From Photorhabdus asymbiotica (GTDB lineage: Bacteria; Pseudomonadota; Gammaproteobacteria; Enterobacterales; Enterobacteriaceae), in the NCBI RefSeq assembly GCF_003634575.1, contig NZ_RBLJ01000001.1, positions 1 to 64,000 on the forward strand: DNA of 64,000 nucleotides. The letters run 5' to 3'. The notes under the pieces were generated by a model. It did no database searches. It was given only the letters and a program-made list of their open reading frames with translations, and had not been told where the DNA came from. Position 1 is the first letter of the stretch; each line of letters begins with the position of its first letter. Of the stretch, positions 38,648-46,115 are shown piece by piece. A program made the position numbers and the translations under genes.

Positions 38648-38671
38648 AATATTACCTCCGAAATTATGTTT

Positions 38672-38798
38672 TATACCTGTTATCTTTCAAGTTGCCTCTT
38701 TGTTGGCTGCACTCACTCACCCCAGTCACATAGTTATCTATGCTCCCGGGGATTCGCTCCCTTGCCGTCGCGATGCATCTTGAAATCTATTGGGTATA
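38672..38798. repeat. ERIC element upstream of the lectin gene
   Basis: This is a complete copy of the CCTGTTATCTTTCAAGTTGCC variant, bounded by TATA. It begins 24 bases upstream of the lectin start, so it may lie in the lectin promoter or leader. Confidence 0.9.
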
Positions 38799-39043
38799 TG
38801 GGAATAATTTTTCCAAAGATATTTGCATATTTGGCTGAAAAAGAATTTATCTTTTTATGACAGGAGGAGCAATGAAATACATCAGATATTGTGAACTATG
38901 TTAGTAAAAATGATTTTTAGAACAACGGTTAATTTAATATTATAATTATTTACTTTTGTTTTTTATAAAATCTGTTGGATTCGACTGTATCGAGCCGCGT
39001 AAATTGAAAAAGTGCGTCATTTTAATTTACGCGGTTCGCTACA
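38799..39043. other. AT-rich gap with a strong inverted repeat
   Basis: No gene is seen. At 38991-39005 and 39024-39038 there is an inverted repeat (CGAGCCGCGTAAATT against AATTTACGCGGTTCG, 14 of 15 paired). It ends 6 bases before the duplicated lasso-operon fragment begins. It could be a terminator-like hairpin or mark the end of a rearranged segment. Confidence 0.5.
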
Positions 39044-39203
39044 ATGGCTCTTACTAAACTGTGTATTAGAAATATATATGCGTTGTTACTCTTCATAAAG
39101 TACACCCAGATCCAGTAACGTATCTATTCAATCCAGTATTAGTTCAATATCTTCAGATTTTAATTGGCTATTATTGGCAATACGATCGATAAGGGTTTCT
39201 ACA
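39044..39203 (-). pseudogene. Fragment of lasso B1 (3' end) and B2 (5' end) genes
   Basis: Read on the minus strand it gives VETLIDRIANNSQLKSEDIE, as in the intact B1 protein. It then has an in-frame TGA where the intact gene has a Gly codon, and continues to the same LLDLGVLYEE end and the first B2 codons. This is clearly a non-functional relic. Confidence 0.85.
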
Positions 39204-39490
39204 ATATAGACGAAAAAAACATTATTACACTTGATATTTTTTATGGTTTTTACAAAGTATTTATTATTATAATTCATATTAACTGATAATAATTACTCTC
39301 CTCTGTAAATCATAATATGTCACTATATTAGATCTGAAATAAAGTATTAGGTAATTTATTTAAACTGAGCATGTCACCGAGGTAATTATCGTGGGCATTA
39401 TTCCTGAGATATTCCTGTATTAGATATCGAAAATATGGTTCGGGTCACAAATCCAGCACTTAAGTGCTGGATTTGACAATTTAGAGGTCA
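39044..39490 (-). repeat. Direct repeat: decayed duplicate of the lasso operon front, precursor deleted
   Basis: 39044-39203 matches 43717-43876, 39204-39316 matches 44509-44633, and 39317 onward matches 44757 onward. Against the other copy it lacks about 631 bp (the precursor gene and the first half of the B1 gene) and a 127-bp ERIC. The hairpin AAATCCAGCACTT/AAGTGCTGGATTT at 39449-39474 is perfect here and has one mismatch in the other copy. Confidence 0.85.
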
Positions 39491-39595
39491 GAGGCCGCCC
39501 GTTGAAGCAAGAACTAGACACTGAGCAATCAGCAGTCACCCACTAACGGGAATCCCCCTCCTGAGTCACGAAGTCGAAGGTGGGGGAAGATGTCA
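39491..39595 (+). mobile_element. Probable right-end remnant of an IS200/IS605-family element (TnpB tail plus end hairpin)
   Basis: A short plus-strand frame reads GRPLKQELDTEQSAVTH then a stop at 39544-39546, resembling the C-terminal tail (...KQE...) of TnpB proteins. It is followed by the phrase GGGAATCCCCCTCC and a stem with CCCCC at 39554-39558 and GGGGG at 39582-39586, then AAGATGTCAA. That layout is typical of IS605-type right ends. No transposase body is present. The last bases abut the 3' end of the lasso transporter gene. Confidence 0.55.
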
Positions 39596-39599
39596 ACTC

Positions 39600-41366
39600 T
39601 TATATAATCTCAGTGCGTTTCTGATAGAAACTGGCTTGACTGTGAAACATCCGGGCGTATTTTCCGTTCTGTGCGATAAGTTCATCATGCGTTCCTGCTT
39701 CAATAAGGCGGCCTTGGTGCAATACGATAATGCGGTCGACGAAGCGCGTTAAAGAAAGGCGATGACTGACAATAACGGTCGTCCGTTGCTTGGCCAGTTT
39801 GAGTATAAGCCGCATTATCTCGCCTTCAGACTCCGGATCAAGTGCTGAGGTGGGTTCATCGAAAACAAGCAGGTCGGCCTCATCAATGTGAGCCATCGCC
39901 CGCGCGATAGCCAGCCGTTGCCATTGCCCTCCAGATATATCGGCTCCACCTTCTATTTCCGTCGTTAACGGCGTGTCCAGCCGATTTTCAAGAAAATTAA
40001 GACCAACCTCCCGCAGATATTCGTTGATAGATTGCGTATCGCGGGTAAAAAGATTACCACTTACGTCAAGTGGAAAACGTGCAAAGTCTTGAAATACACC
40101 AATGACGCGTGGAGGAATGTGCGATACCGACCACGTTAGTTCGCCAGTGGTCGGTGCATATAGCCCGCATAGCATTTTGAGCAGGCTTGTTTTTCCAGCG
40201 CCATTTTCACCAACGATCGCGATCGTCTGCCCATGTTGAATGTTCAAATCAATTTGCTCCAGCGCAGCACATTCAGCACCTGGATAGCGTAGTTCAACAT
40301 TCCTCAGCGTTAGACAGGGCATGATCACCGATGATTTGGGCATAGTCTGAGGCTTACGCGTGTCCTCGCAATTTGTCTCCTGTTTAGCCGTATGGATGGA
40401 AACCAGGTTGCGATATGGACGTACGGCATATGACACTCGGAGCAGGTCACCGAAATTAAAAATGACCGCTGATAGGCCGTCTTTCAGTTGAACGAGTGCA
40501 CCAAGCAAAAAGGCGAGCTGAGCAATGCTGAACTTACCTAGCTGAAATCCATCGACAACAACATAAAGCGGTACGCCCAGACAGATGCTCGCGAACAAGG
40601 AGGTGAACAACAATTTGATGGCGTTACGTGTACGTACCAGCTTGATATGCTTAAGATAGTTATCATAAAGGGTTTGCCACCGACTCAGCAAATGCGCCTG
40701 CATACGATAAAGACGCAGATCTTTAGCAAATTCGGGTTGAGTTAATATTCGCTCCAGAATACGCAGTTCGTTAAATGTCGCTGCATGATGTTCCTGCACA
40801 TCCCAACTTTCGCTTTCCGTTCGAGCACGGTACATCACGGTAGGCACCATGCCCACCAGCATTAGGAAAGGTATCCACCATGCGACCTGTCCTGTCAGGA
40901 AAAGAATCGGAATAATCATCAAAATTCCCGTACATACGGCGTATAAATGTGACACCATTTCACCTAATTCATCGCCGACTTTAGTCGAGAGAATAGCCAT
41001 TTCACGCAGTTTGGTATCTTCATGAATGGCGAGGCCCGGGAACGTTGCAATGATCTCATTCACCTTACGTTTCAGTAGCATGACTGCTGAGTCTCGCAGT
41101 GTATCTACGATAAAGTTTGAGATAGCATTCAGTCCGTCCTGAAAACCACTGAGTATAAAATAGGCAGATACTAATGCGATGACAGCCGCTGCGGCTATAT
41201 TGGTGGTTAGACTTTCTATGAGATGTGCGTTGATATAAAGTAACGCGCTAGGAATGAGGCCAATGACAAGATTAGAGGCAATAGCAATAGTTAATGCGCG
41301 CGGTGCTGCTTGCCATAACAGCGACAATGCGTTGCGGAGGTTTTGTATGTTATCCCAATATTTCAT
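39600..41366 (-). CDS. Lasso peptide ABC transporter (exporter/immunity, LarD/McjD-type)
   Basis: This 588-residue half-transporter has an N-terminal membrane domain of about six segments (roughly residues 20-310). The nucleotide-binding domain has Walker A GENGAGKTSLL near 382, signature ISGGQWQRLAIARAM near 472, Walker B DLLVFDEPTSALD and a switch His in VIVSHRLSL. In lasso operons this protein exports the mature peptide and often protects the producer. It is the last gene of the operon, 19 bases after the cyclase. Confidence 0.9.
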   Translation of the reverse strand: MKYWDNIQNLRNALSLLWQAAPRALTIAIASNLVIGLIPSALLYINAHLIESLTTNIAAAAVIALVSAYFILSGFQDGLNAISNFIVDTLRDSAVMLLKRKVNEIIATFPGLAIHEDTKLREMAILSTKVGDELGEMVSHLYAVCTGILMIIPILFLTGQVAWWIPFLMLVGMVPTVMYRARTESESWDVQEHHAATFNELRILERILTQPEFAKDLRLYRMQAHLLSRWQTLYDNYLKHIKLVRTRNAIKLLFTSLFASICLGVPLYVVVDGFQLGKFSIAQLAFLLGALVQLKDGLSAVIFNFGDLLRVSYAVRPYRNLVSIHTAKQETNCEDTRKPQTMPKSSVIMPCLTLRNVELRYPGAECAALEQIDLNIQHGQTIAIVGENGAGKTSLLKMLCGLYAPTTGELTWSVSHIPPRVIGVFQDFARFPLDVSGNLFTRDTQSINEYLREVGLNFLENRLDTPLTTEIEGGADISGGQWQRLAIARAMAHIDEADLLVFDEPTSALDPESEGEIMRLILKLAKQRTTVIVSHRLSLTRFVDRIIVLHQGRLIEAGTHDELIAQNGKYARMFHSQASFYQKRTEII

Positions 41367-41385
41367 GACGATAGTCTCGGCTCAT

Positions 41386-43308
41386 TTAGTTCACGAAAGT
41401 ACGCAAGGGTGAAAATTTCAGGTAGTGAATTACAGAAGTTCGCTCCTGCGTAAATTTCATCAGCCAGGCTTCAAGATCTATCACTCCACGTAGGTAATGG
41501 TATTCAACACCAAGCTGAGTGTTGGGATCTTCCGTCGCAATGATATAGGCCATCAAATAGCGACGGAATTGGGCCTGATCAATGAACTTCCAACTATCCA
41601 AGATCATTGGCCTATCCGTCAAACGCAACATCTCTTTCGCGCTGTTATAAAACATACGACGAGCCATTAATGCATAACTTGTTTTGCTCTGTTTGTCGGT
41701 AGCAAAATTGGGTAGTATGTCGGAATAAGCCTTTCTCGCCAGCATCTTTGAAGTTGCATATGGGTTGGCAAGATTGAGACGTTTGTAATCATGGTTTAGA
41801 TGCGGTGGACAGGACAGCATAAATGCGGTCATCCTCGGATCTAGAAGAGGATGAGAATGTGTGCAGTAAATGTTCAGCGAATCGAAATAAGTGGCTCGAG
41901 GAAAAAGTAAAGTTTTAATGTAATCATGGCCAAGATATTTAGCCTGAGAGCACGCTATCTTTATTTTTTGTAATTTAGCTTGTTGGCTCATAGAATTATG
42001 CAGCACAGCCCCAAAGTAGTCGGGCAGCCTCTGGTCATTTGACACCTCCTTAATCAATGCCCGTCTTCCCAAATAAGGTGAAAGAGAAGTGAGTATATGG
42101 CGAAAGTAGTCCAGAGAAAAAGGACGCACCCGCAGATTCTCGGTGATATATTTATGTAACTCCCCGATTCCGTCGTGTATACGAATCGAATCTAGAATCC
42201 ATTGATGCATCGATTCTCCAAGAATGATATCTCCGCCTTCTCCCGTCATAATAAGCGATACATTGTTGTGCTGAAAAACGCTAGCTAAAGCCTCCTTGGC
42301 AAGTGGGTTAGCGGATGGCTCTGGCCCGTCGACGTAGGCGATTGGATCATCTGGTGCCGGCAAACGAAGAAAATCATCGGCATAGACAATATTGTGAGGA
42401 AGGTTGCAGTGATGAACTAGTGCCTCAACAATTTTATCATCTTGACTCATTGCAAGGTCTGCATCTCTGAAGCTCATATTGGCGCAGAACATGGGAGGGC
42501 TTTCATTCAATGCGAGGCTTGCGCCGAGGACAGTACTTGAGTCTATTCCTCCGCTTAGTAGAATCCCATCTGCGCCGGCTTTGAGGCGGTCTGCCACACA
42601 CGTATCAAAGCATTCTCGGAATGCGTGCTGAAAGTTCTCATGATAAGAGAGCGTCTTGCTGTACTGAGAAGCTGCGCTTGTGTTCATTGGTGCCAATTTA
42701 AATATCCCATCTGTTCTATTGATCTTCAATACGCTGTTTATCGGCATCTTTCGTATTTCAGCAAAGAAAGTTGCGCCATCGGCCAGTTCGTTTTCTCCTA
42801 CCATGACGGACTGCGTTAGGAATTCAAAGCATGACTCATGTCTTATGTTGAGCGGCACATGATGAAACAACAGTAACATTCTTAAGTCATTACTAATGAC
42901 CCACTGTCTATTCTTTCCCTGCCAGTAATAAACCGGATGTGTCGCATAGTGATCGGTCACAGCATGCACATGGCCGGGCTGAATCGATATGTAGCTAAAC
43001 TCACCTATTACTCTTCCCTGAGATGGATCAAGTATCGGCGCGTTTTGGCGGAATGATGAAATAAGAAGATCGTTGTCCAAATCACGTATCCATCCGCTGT
43101 AAGATGAATGAGCAGTAGATATCTCAATGCCAGTCAACTTTCGTTCAGTATCGCAAAGGCGAACATCGGCTTCGATCATTGTTGCCCATTGGTGATCCAT
43201 CTTCTTCATGCTATCGATTTGGATATCTGTCATGGCATTGAAGAGAGCGTTAACATATGCATCTATATCAATCGTCGTAGCGTTTATTACCACCGACCAA
43301 AGTTTCAT
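41386..43308 (-). CDS. Lasso cyclase (asparagine-synthetase-like, protein C)
   Basis: About 640 residues. The N-terminal part is glutaminase-like but without an N-terminal catalytic Cys. The synthetase domain has the ATP-pyrophosphatase loop LLSGGIDSSTVLGA near residue 250 and a VDGPEPSANPLAKEA segment. Known cyclases adenylate the Asp/Glu side chain and join it to the N-terminal amine of the core. ATG 43308 overlaps the B2 stop (ATGA), which favours it over the upstream ATG at 43323. Confidence 0.9.
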   Translation of the reverse strand: MKLWSVVINATTIDIDAYVNALFNAMTDIQIDSMKKMDHQWATMIEADVRLCDTERKLTGIEISTAHSSYSGWIRDLDNDLLISSFRQNAPILDPSQGRVIGEFSYISIQPGHVHAVTDHYATHPVYYWQGKNRQWVISNDLRMLLLFHHVPLNIRHESCFEFLTQSVMVGENELADGATFFAEIRKMPINSVLKINRTDGIFKLAPMNTSAASQYSKTLSYHENFQHAFRECFDTCVADRLKAGADGILLSGGIDSSTVLGASLALNESPPMFCANMSFRDADLAMSQDDKIVEALVHHCNLPHNIVYADDFLRLPAPDDPIAYVDGPEPSANPLAKEALASVFQHNNVSLIMTGEGGDIILGESMHQWILDSIRIHDGIGELHKYITENLRVRPFSLDYFRHILTSLSPYLGRRALIKEVSNDQRLPDYFGAVLHNSMSQQAKLQKIKIACSQAKYLGHDYIKTLLFPRATYFDSLNIYCTHSHPLLDPRMTAFMLSCPPHLNHDYKRLNLANPYATSKMLARKAYSDILPNFATDKQSKTSYALMARRMFYNSAKEMLRLTDRPMILDSWKFIDQAQFRRYLMAYIIATEDPNTQLGVEYHYLRGVIDLEAWLMKFTQERTSVIHYLKFSPLRTFVN

Positions 43309-43769
43309 ATTGAAGTTGCCCATTCAGAGATGGCTGTATCTGGACTCATGCGCTGTAACGGACTATATCCGCTTAAGTCTACATGCCCCGGGTTAACAAT
43401 TTTTGTTTTGAATTTGTCACTGCATAATTCAATCCATGCATGACCGACGATCTTCTCATCTTGTTTTTTGATGCCAATCACCATATCGCTGGGGATGCCG
43501 TGTAAAGACGCCAACAATTGAACGACAATACTTGCTGAATAGCATGATGCACTAGTAATTTCTGATGAATCGGCCTGGTAAATAAAATCACAAATTTCCT
43601 GAAAATAGGATTGATCGATATGCTTTGCTGCATCAGAGAAATTCCCTCTAACAGTACATGGATATATCGATTTAAAGATACTGAGATAGGCATCTTTGAT
43701 TGGTTTTTCCAGCAATATGGCTCTTACTAAACTGTGTATTAGAAATATATATGCGTTGTTACTCTTCAT
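43305..43769 (-). CDS. Lasso leader peptidase (B2, transglutaminase-like)
   Basis: About 154 residues. The transglutaminase-like Cys-His-Asp triad is visible as SASCYSASIVVQLLA, VGHAWIEL and PGHVDLSG. These proteases cut off the leader peptide so that the cyclase can act. The start ATG 43769 overlaps the end of B1, giving tight coupling; a GTG three codons upstream is possible. Confidence 0.88.
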   Translation of the reverse strand: MKSNNAYIFLIHSLVRAILLEKPIKDAYLSIFKSIYPCTVRGNFSDAAKHIDQSYFQEICDFIYQADSSEITSASCYSASIVVQLLASLHGIPSDMVIGIKKQDEKIVGHAWIELCSDKFKTKIVNPGHVDLSGYSPLQRMSPDTAISEWATSI

Positions 43770-44091
43770 AAAGTACACCCAGATCCAGTAACGTAGCTAT
43801 TCCATCCAATATTAGTTCAATATCTTCAGATTTTAATTGGCTATTATTGGCAATATGATCGATAAGGGTTTCTACATACAGGCCATTCGGTGCATCTTGG
43901 AAAACACCCATAATATCGGCAGCCACCCCAGACACACCAAAATACTCTCCTTTGGTTTCGCTATATATTATTGCCTCACCGTCCAACGAAATGTATTCAA
44001 GAGGTTTTTTCGAATAAATGAGTTTTGGATATCTTTGCATTACGTATTTTACATACCTATTAAGAGACATTAAGTTGAGAAGAAAAAGCAC
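43759..44091 (-). CDS. Lasso leader-binding protein (B1, PqqD-like RRE)
   Basis: Up to 110 residues; the start may be GTG 44091 or ATG 44070. The PqqD-like fold is recognisable from ISLDGEAIIYSETKGEYFGVSG followed by a helical ending LDGIATLLDLGVLYEE. This RiPP recognition element binds the precursor leader and delivers it to B2. It lies between the precursor gene and B2. Confidence 0.85.
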   Translation of the reverse strand: MLFLLNLMSLNRYVKYVMQRYPKLIYSKKPLEYISLDGEAIIYSETKGEYFGVSGVAADIMGVFQDAPNGLYVETLIDHIANNSQLKSEDIELILDGIATLLDLGVLYEE

Positions 44092-44125
44092 GCACCTAAA
44101 AAACTTAGATACGTGCCAAATACCA

Positions 44126-44242
44126 TTATCTTCCGCCGCCTTTCACACCGCGTCCAAAGACACCATCACCGGGGCGGGACTTTTTAGATAGAATGACTGC
44201 CAGAAATGATCCATAAGAAACTATTTTTGTCGGTTTAATCAT
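44126..44242 (-). CDS. Lasso peptide precursor (38 residues), predicted core SKKSRPGD...
   Basis: The ATG at 44242 is preceded by AAGAGG with 7-base spacing; the stop is at 44126. The leader MIKPTKIVSYGSFLAVIL has the Pro and the YGSF pattern recognised by B1 proteins. In such leaders the core starts six residues after the Phe of YGSF. That places it at Ser19, giving SKKSRPGD followed by GVFGRGVKGGGR. Asp8 is then exactly placed for an eight-residue macrolactam with Ser1. Position -2 is Ile, not the usual Thr. The core is strongly basic. The gene is the first of the operon, just upstream of B1. Confidence 0.75.
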   Translation of the reverse strand: MIKPTKIVSYGSFLAVILSKKSRPGDGVFGRGVKGGGR

Positions 44243-44911
44243 TTTTTAACCTCTTTACGTTAAAATTAAAAAAATATTTTTTCGCTTTAGCATAAAAATA
44301 GTTTACTGAATATTTAATTAAGGCTCGTTTCTTGTACGCGGGTATAATAAACTAAGAGAATGCATAGAAGCTATTTGCTTTTACACTATAACGGGTAATT
44401 ATGTAAAGTAAAAAATTCACATAATAGAGATAAAAATACAAATTAAAATAGAAATCATGATATTACAGTTCTAATAACCAATACACACCAAGTAATTGGC
44501 CCACAAAAATATAGACGAAAAAAACATTATTACACTTGATATTTTTTTATGGTTTTTACAAAGTATTTATTATTATAACTCATATTAACTGATAATAATT
44601 ACTCTCCTCTGTAAATCATAATATGTCACTATACCCAATAGATTTCAAGATGCATCGCGACGGCCAGGGAGCGAATCCCCGGGAGCATAGAGAACTATGT
44701 GACTGGGGTGAGTGAGTGCAGCCAACAAAGAGGCAACTTGAAAGATAACAGGTATATATTAGATCTGAAATAAAGTATTAGGTAATTTATTTAAACTGAG
44801 CATGTCACCGAGGTAATTATCGTGGGCATTATTCCTGAGATATTCCTGTATTAGATATCGAAAATATGGTTCGGGTCACAAATCCAGCATTTAAGTGCTG
44901 GATTTGACAAT
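44243..44911. promoter_or_regulatory. AT-rich promoter region of the lasso operon
   Basis: No other gene is seen. It must contain the lasso promoter. It also holds an ERIC (44630-44756) and a near-perfect hairpin (44880-44905) that may end the upstream minus-strand gene. Confidence 0.55.
44630..44756. repeat. ERIC element inserted in a duplicated sequence (empty site known)
   Basis: This complete ERIC is flanked by TATA. The second copy of the surrounding repeat (39310-39320, CACTATATTAGATC) lacks it, giving a clean empty site and a TA/TATA target duplication. Confidence 0.92.
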
Positions 44912-45379
44912 TTAGAGGTCAGGGGACCACTCGGTGAAGCCCCACGTCCTAGTAAATTTTCTTAATATTTTCAACTGTATGCTGCCATGAACTCCAACAA
45001 ATGCAAGATGGTTATCCTTTCTCATGCACCACTCGAATCCTCCAGATTGACGTTTAATCACAACCATATCCTCCCATTTTTTCTGGTACTGAGCTTGACA
45101 GACAAGTATCTCGTGAGCGTTGTAGCCAAGGTAAGCCCCGTGCTTATTTACAGGGGATGCCCGGCAAATAAAACCAAGGTAGTCCCCATTTCCCCTTTCA
45201 ACACACTCAAATTGTTGTAGTGGTTCAGTGCTCTCCCATATTGCCAATGACACGCTTCCCGGCACTGCATGAAATTTACTAGCTACCGTTACAGCCGTCG
45301 CGTAATTACCCGCTGGATACGGATGAATAATATAAGTTTTTCCTGGGATCGGAGTATCGTTGCCTGTAAGTATTCCCAT
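44912..45379 (-). CDS. Unknown small protein, possibly a beta-trefoil lectin-like fold
   Basis: About 155 residues; ATG 45379 has GAGG seven bases upstream and is preferred over ATG 45385. The sequence is rich in aromatic residues and short beta-type segments with pseudo-repeats (TYIIHPY, LAIWEST, YLGFIC, YLGYNA, HLAFVG). It has no signal peptide. The spacing of these segments is reminiscent of a beta-trefoil (ricin-like or fascin-like) fold, but I do not recognise the family. Its last codons lie in the direct repeat of the lasso region. Confidence 0.55.
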   Translation of the reverse strand: MGILTGNDTPIPGKTYIIHPYPAGNYATAVTVASKFHAVPGSVSLAIWESTEPLQQFECVERGNGDYLGFICRASPVNKHGAYLGYNAHEILVCQAQYQKKWEDMVVIKRQSGGFEWCMRKDNHLAFVGVHGSIQLKILRKFTRTWGFTEWSPDL

Positions 45380-45397
45380 AATCATTCCTCGTTAGTT

Positions 45398-45514
45398 TAT
45401 ACCCTTCATCCTTCAAGTTGCTGCTTTGTTGGCTACCCCAGTCACAGAGTTATTTACGCTCCTAGGGATTCGTTCACTTGCCGTCGCGCTGCAACTCGAA
45501 ATCTATTGGGTATA
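45398..45514. repeat. ERIC element, internally shortened
   Basis: The CCTTCATCCTTCAAG variant with TATA ends and about 10 bp missing in the left arm (GGCTACCCCAGTCACAGAG). It sits directly upstream of the 44912-45379 gene. Confidence 0.88.
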
Positions 45515-46010
45515 TATAGTATTCATTGCATTCATTTTAATTATTGTGTTTTTTTAATGAATTAAAATAATAATAAACATCAGTATTCTGATATATAAAT
45601 ATCTAAAAAATTCATAATATATTCCTTTAATTTCCTCATCGTTTACGAATTACTTTTAAAATATTTTCGTTCCCTAATGAAAACTATGAATTTCGATACA
45701 GGGATATCATAACTTTTATTGTTTATTTTAATATTCAAGGGCTTTTTATGGCGTATGGCGAAAAAATCTTTATATGTTTTTCAATGAGTCCTAATGTATT
45801 GGGTTATTTCTGAAGTCTGTTGAGTTACTTATTTTTCATTATAAATTTCCATTTTCCTATTCTGCACGAACTAAAAACAATTTCATCTGAAATACATTAC
45901 ATCACTTTATTATTCTCATTGATGAGTTTCCAGGGCATTTTAGCCTTCAAATCACTACCGTCTTGCAACCAACTTACCTTGTATCCTGTTTGAGCTATAC
46001 TTCATAAAAA

Positions 46011-46028
46011 TAGATTGCATGCGATCTA
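46011..46028. promoter_or_regulatory. Operator-like palindrome 1
   Basis: TAGATTGCATGCGATCTA is an 18-bp palindrome with one mismatched pair, about 88 bases before the MFS start codon. The size suits a TetR- or MarR-type dimer. Confidence 0.5.
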
Positions 46029-46033
46029 TTCGT

Positions 46034-46051
46034 ATGACACCATTGTGTCAT
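46034..46051. promoter_or_regulatory. Operator-like palindrome 2
   Basis: ATGACAC-CATT-GTGTCAT has a perfect 7-bp dyad, just downstream of palindrome 1. Confidence 0.5.
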
Positions 46052-46115
46052 TATAGCTCCTTAAGCTGAAGCAAAGATGGCGTCTGATTAACCAAACCGA
46101 GTCATGGAGTTTAAA

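Larger units (their letters stand above)
43717..44925 (-). repeat. Direct repeat: intact-side copy flanking the lasso operon
   Basis: This is the partner of 39044-39490. It contains the B2 start, all of B1, the precursor gene, the promoter region, an inserted ERIC (44630-44756) and the 3' end of the next gene. The two copies are direct repeats about 4.67 kb apart. Confidence 0.85.
45515..46115. promoter_or_regulatory. Intergenic region with two palindromes upstream of the MFS gene
   Basis: No gene is seen in the AT-rich part. Near its right end two operator-like palindromes lie 5 bases apart, at 46011-46028 and 46034-46051. Confidence 0.55.

Noticed and set aside
44126-44242. Lasso core starting at the Gly after SKKSRP
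   Set aside because: That start would put Asp at position 2, which cannot form a 7-9 residue ring. Starting at Ser19 puts Asp at position 8 and fits the leader spacing.
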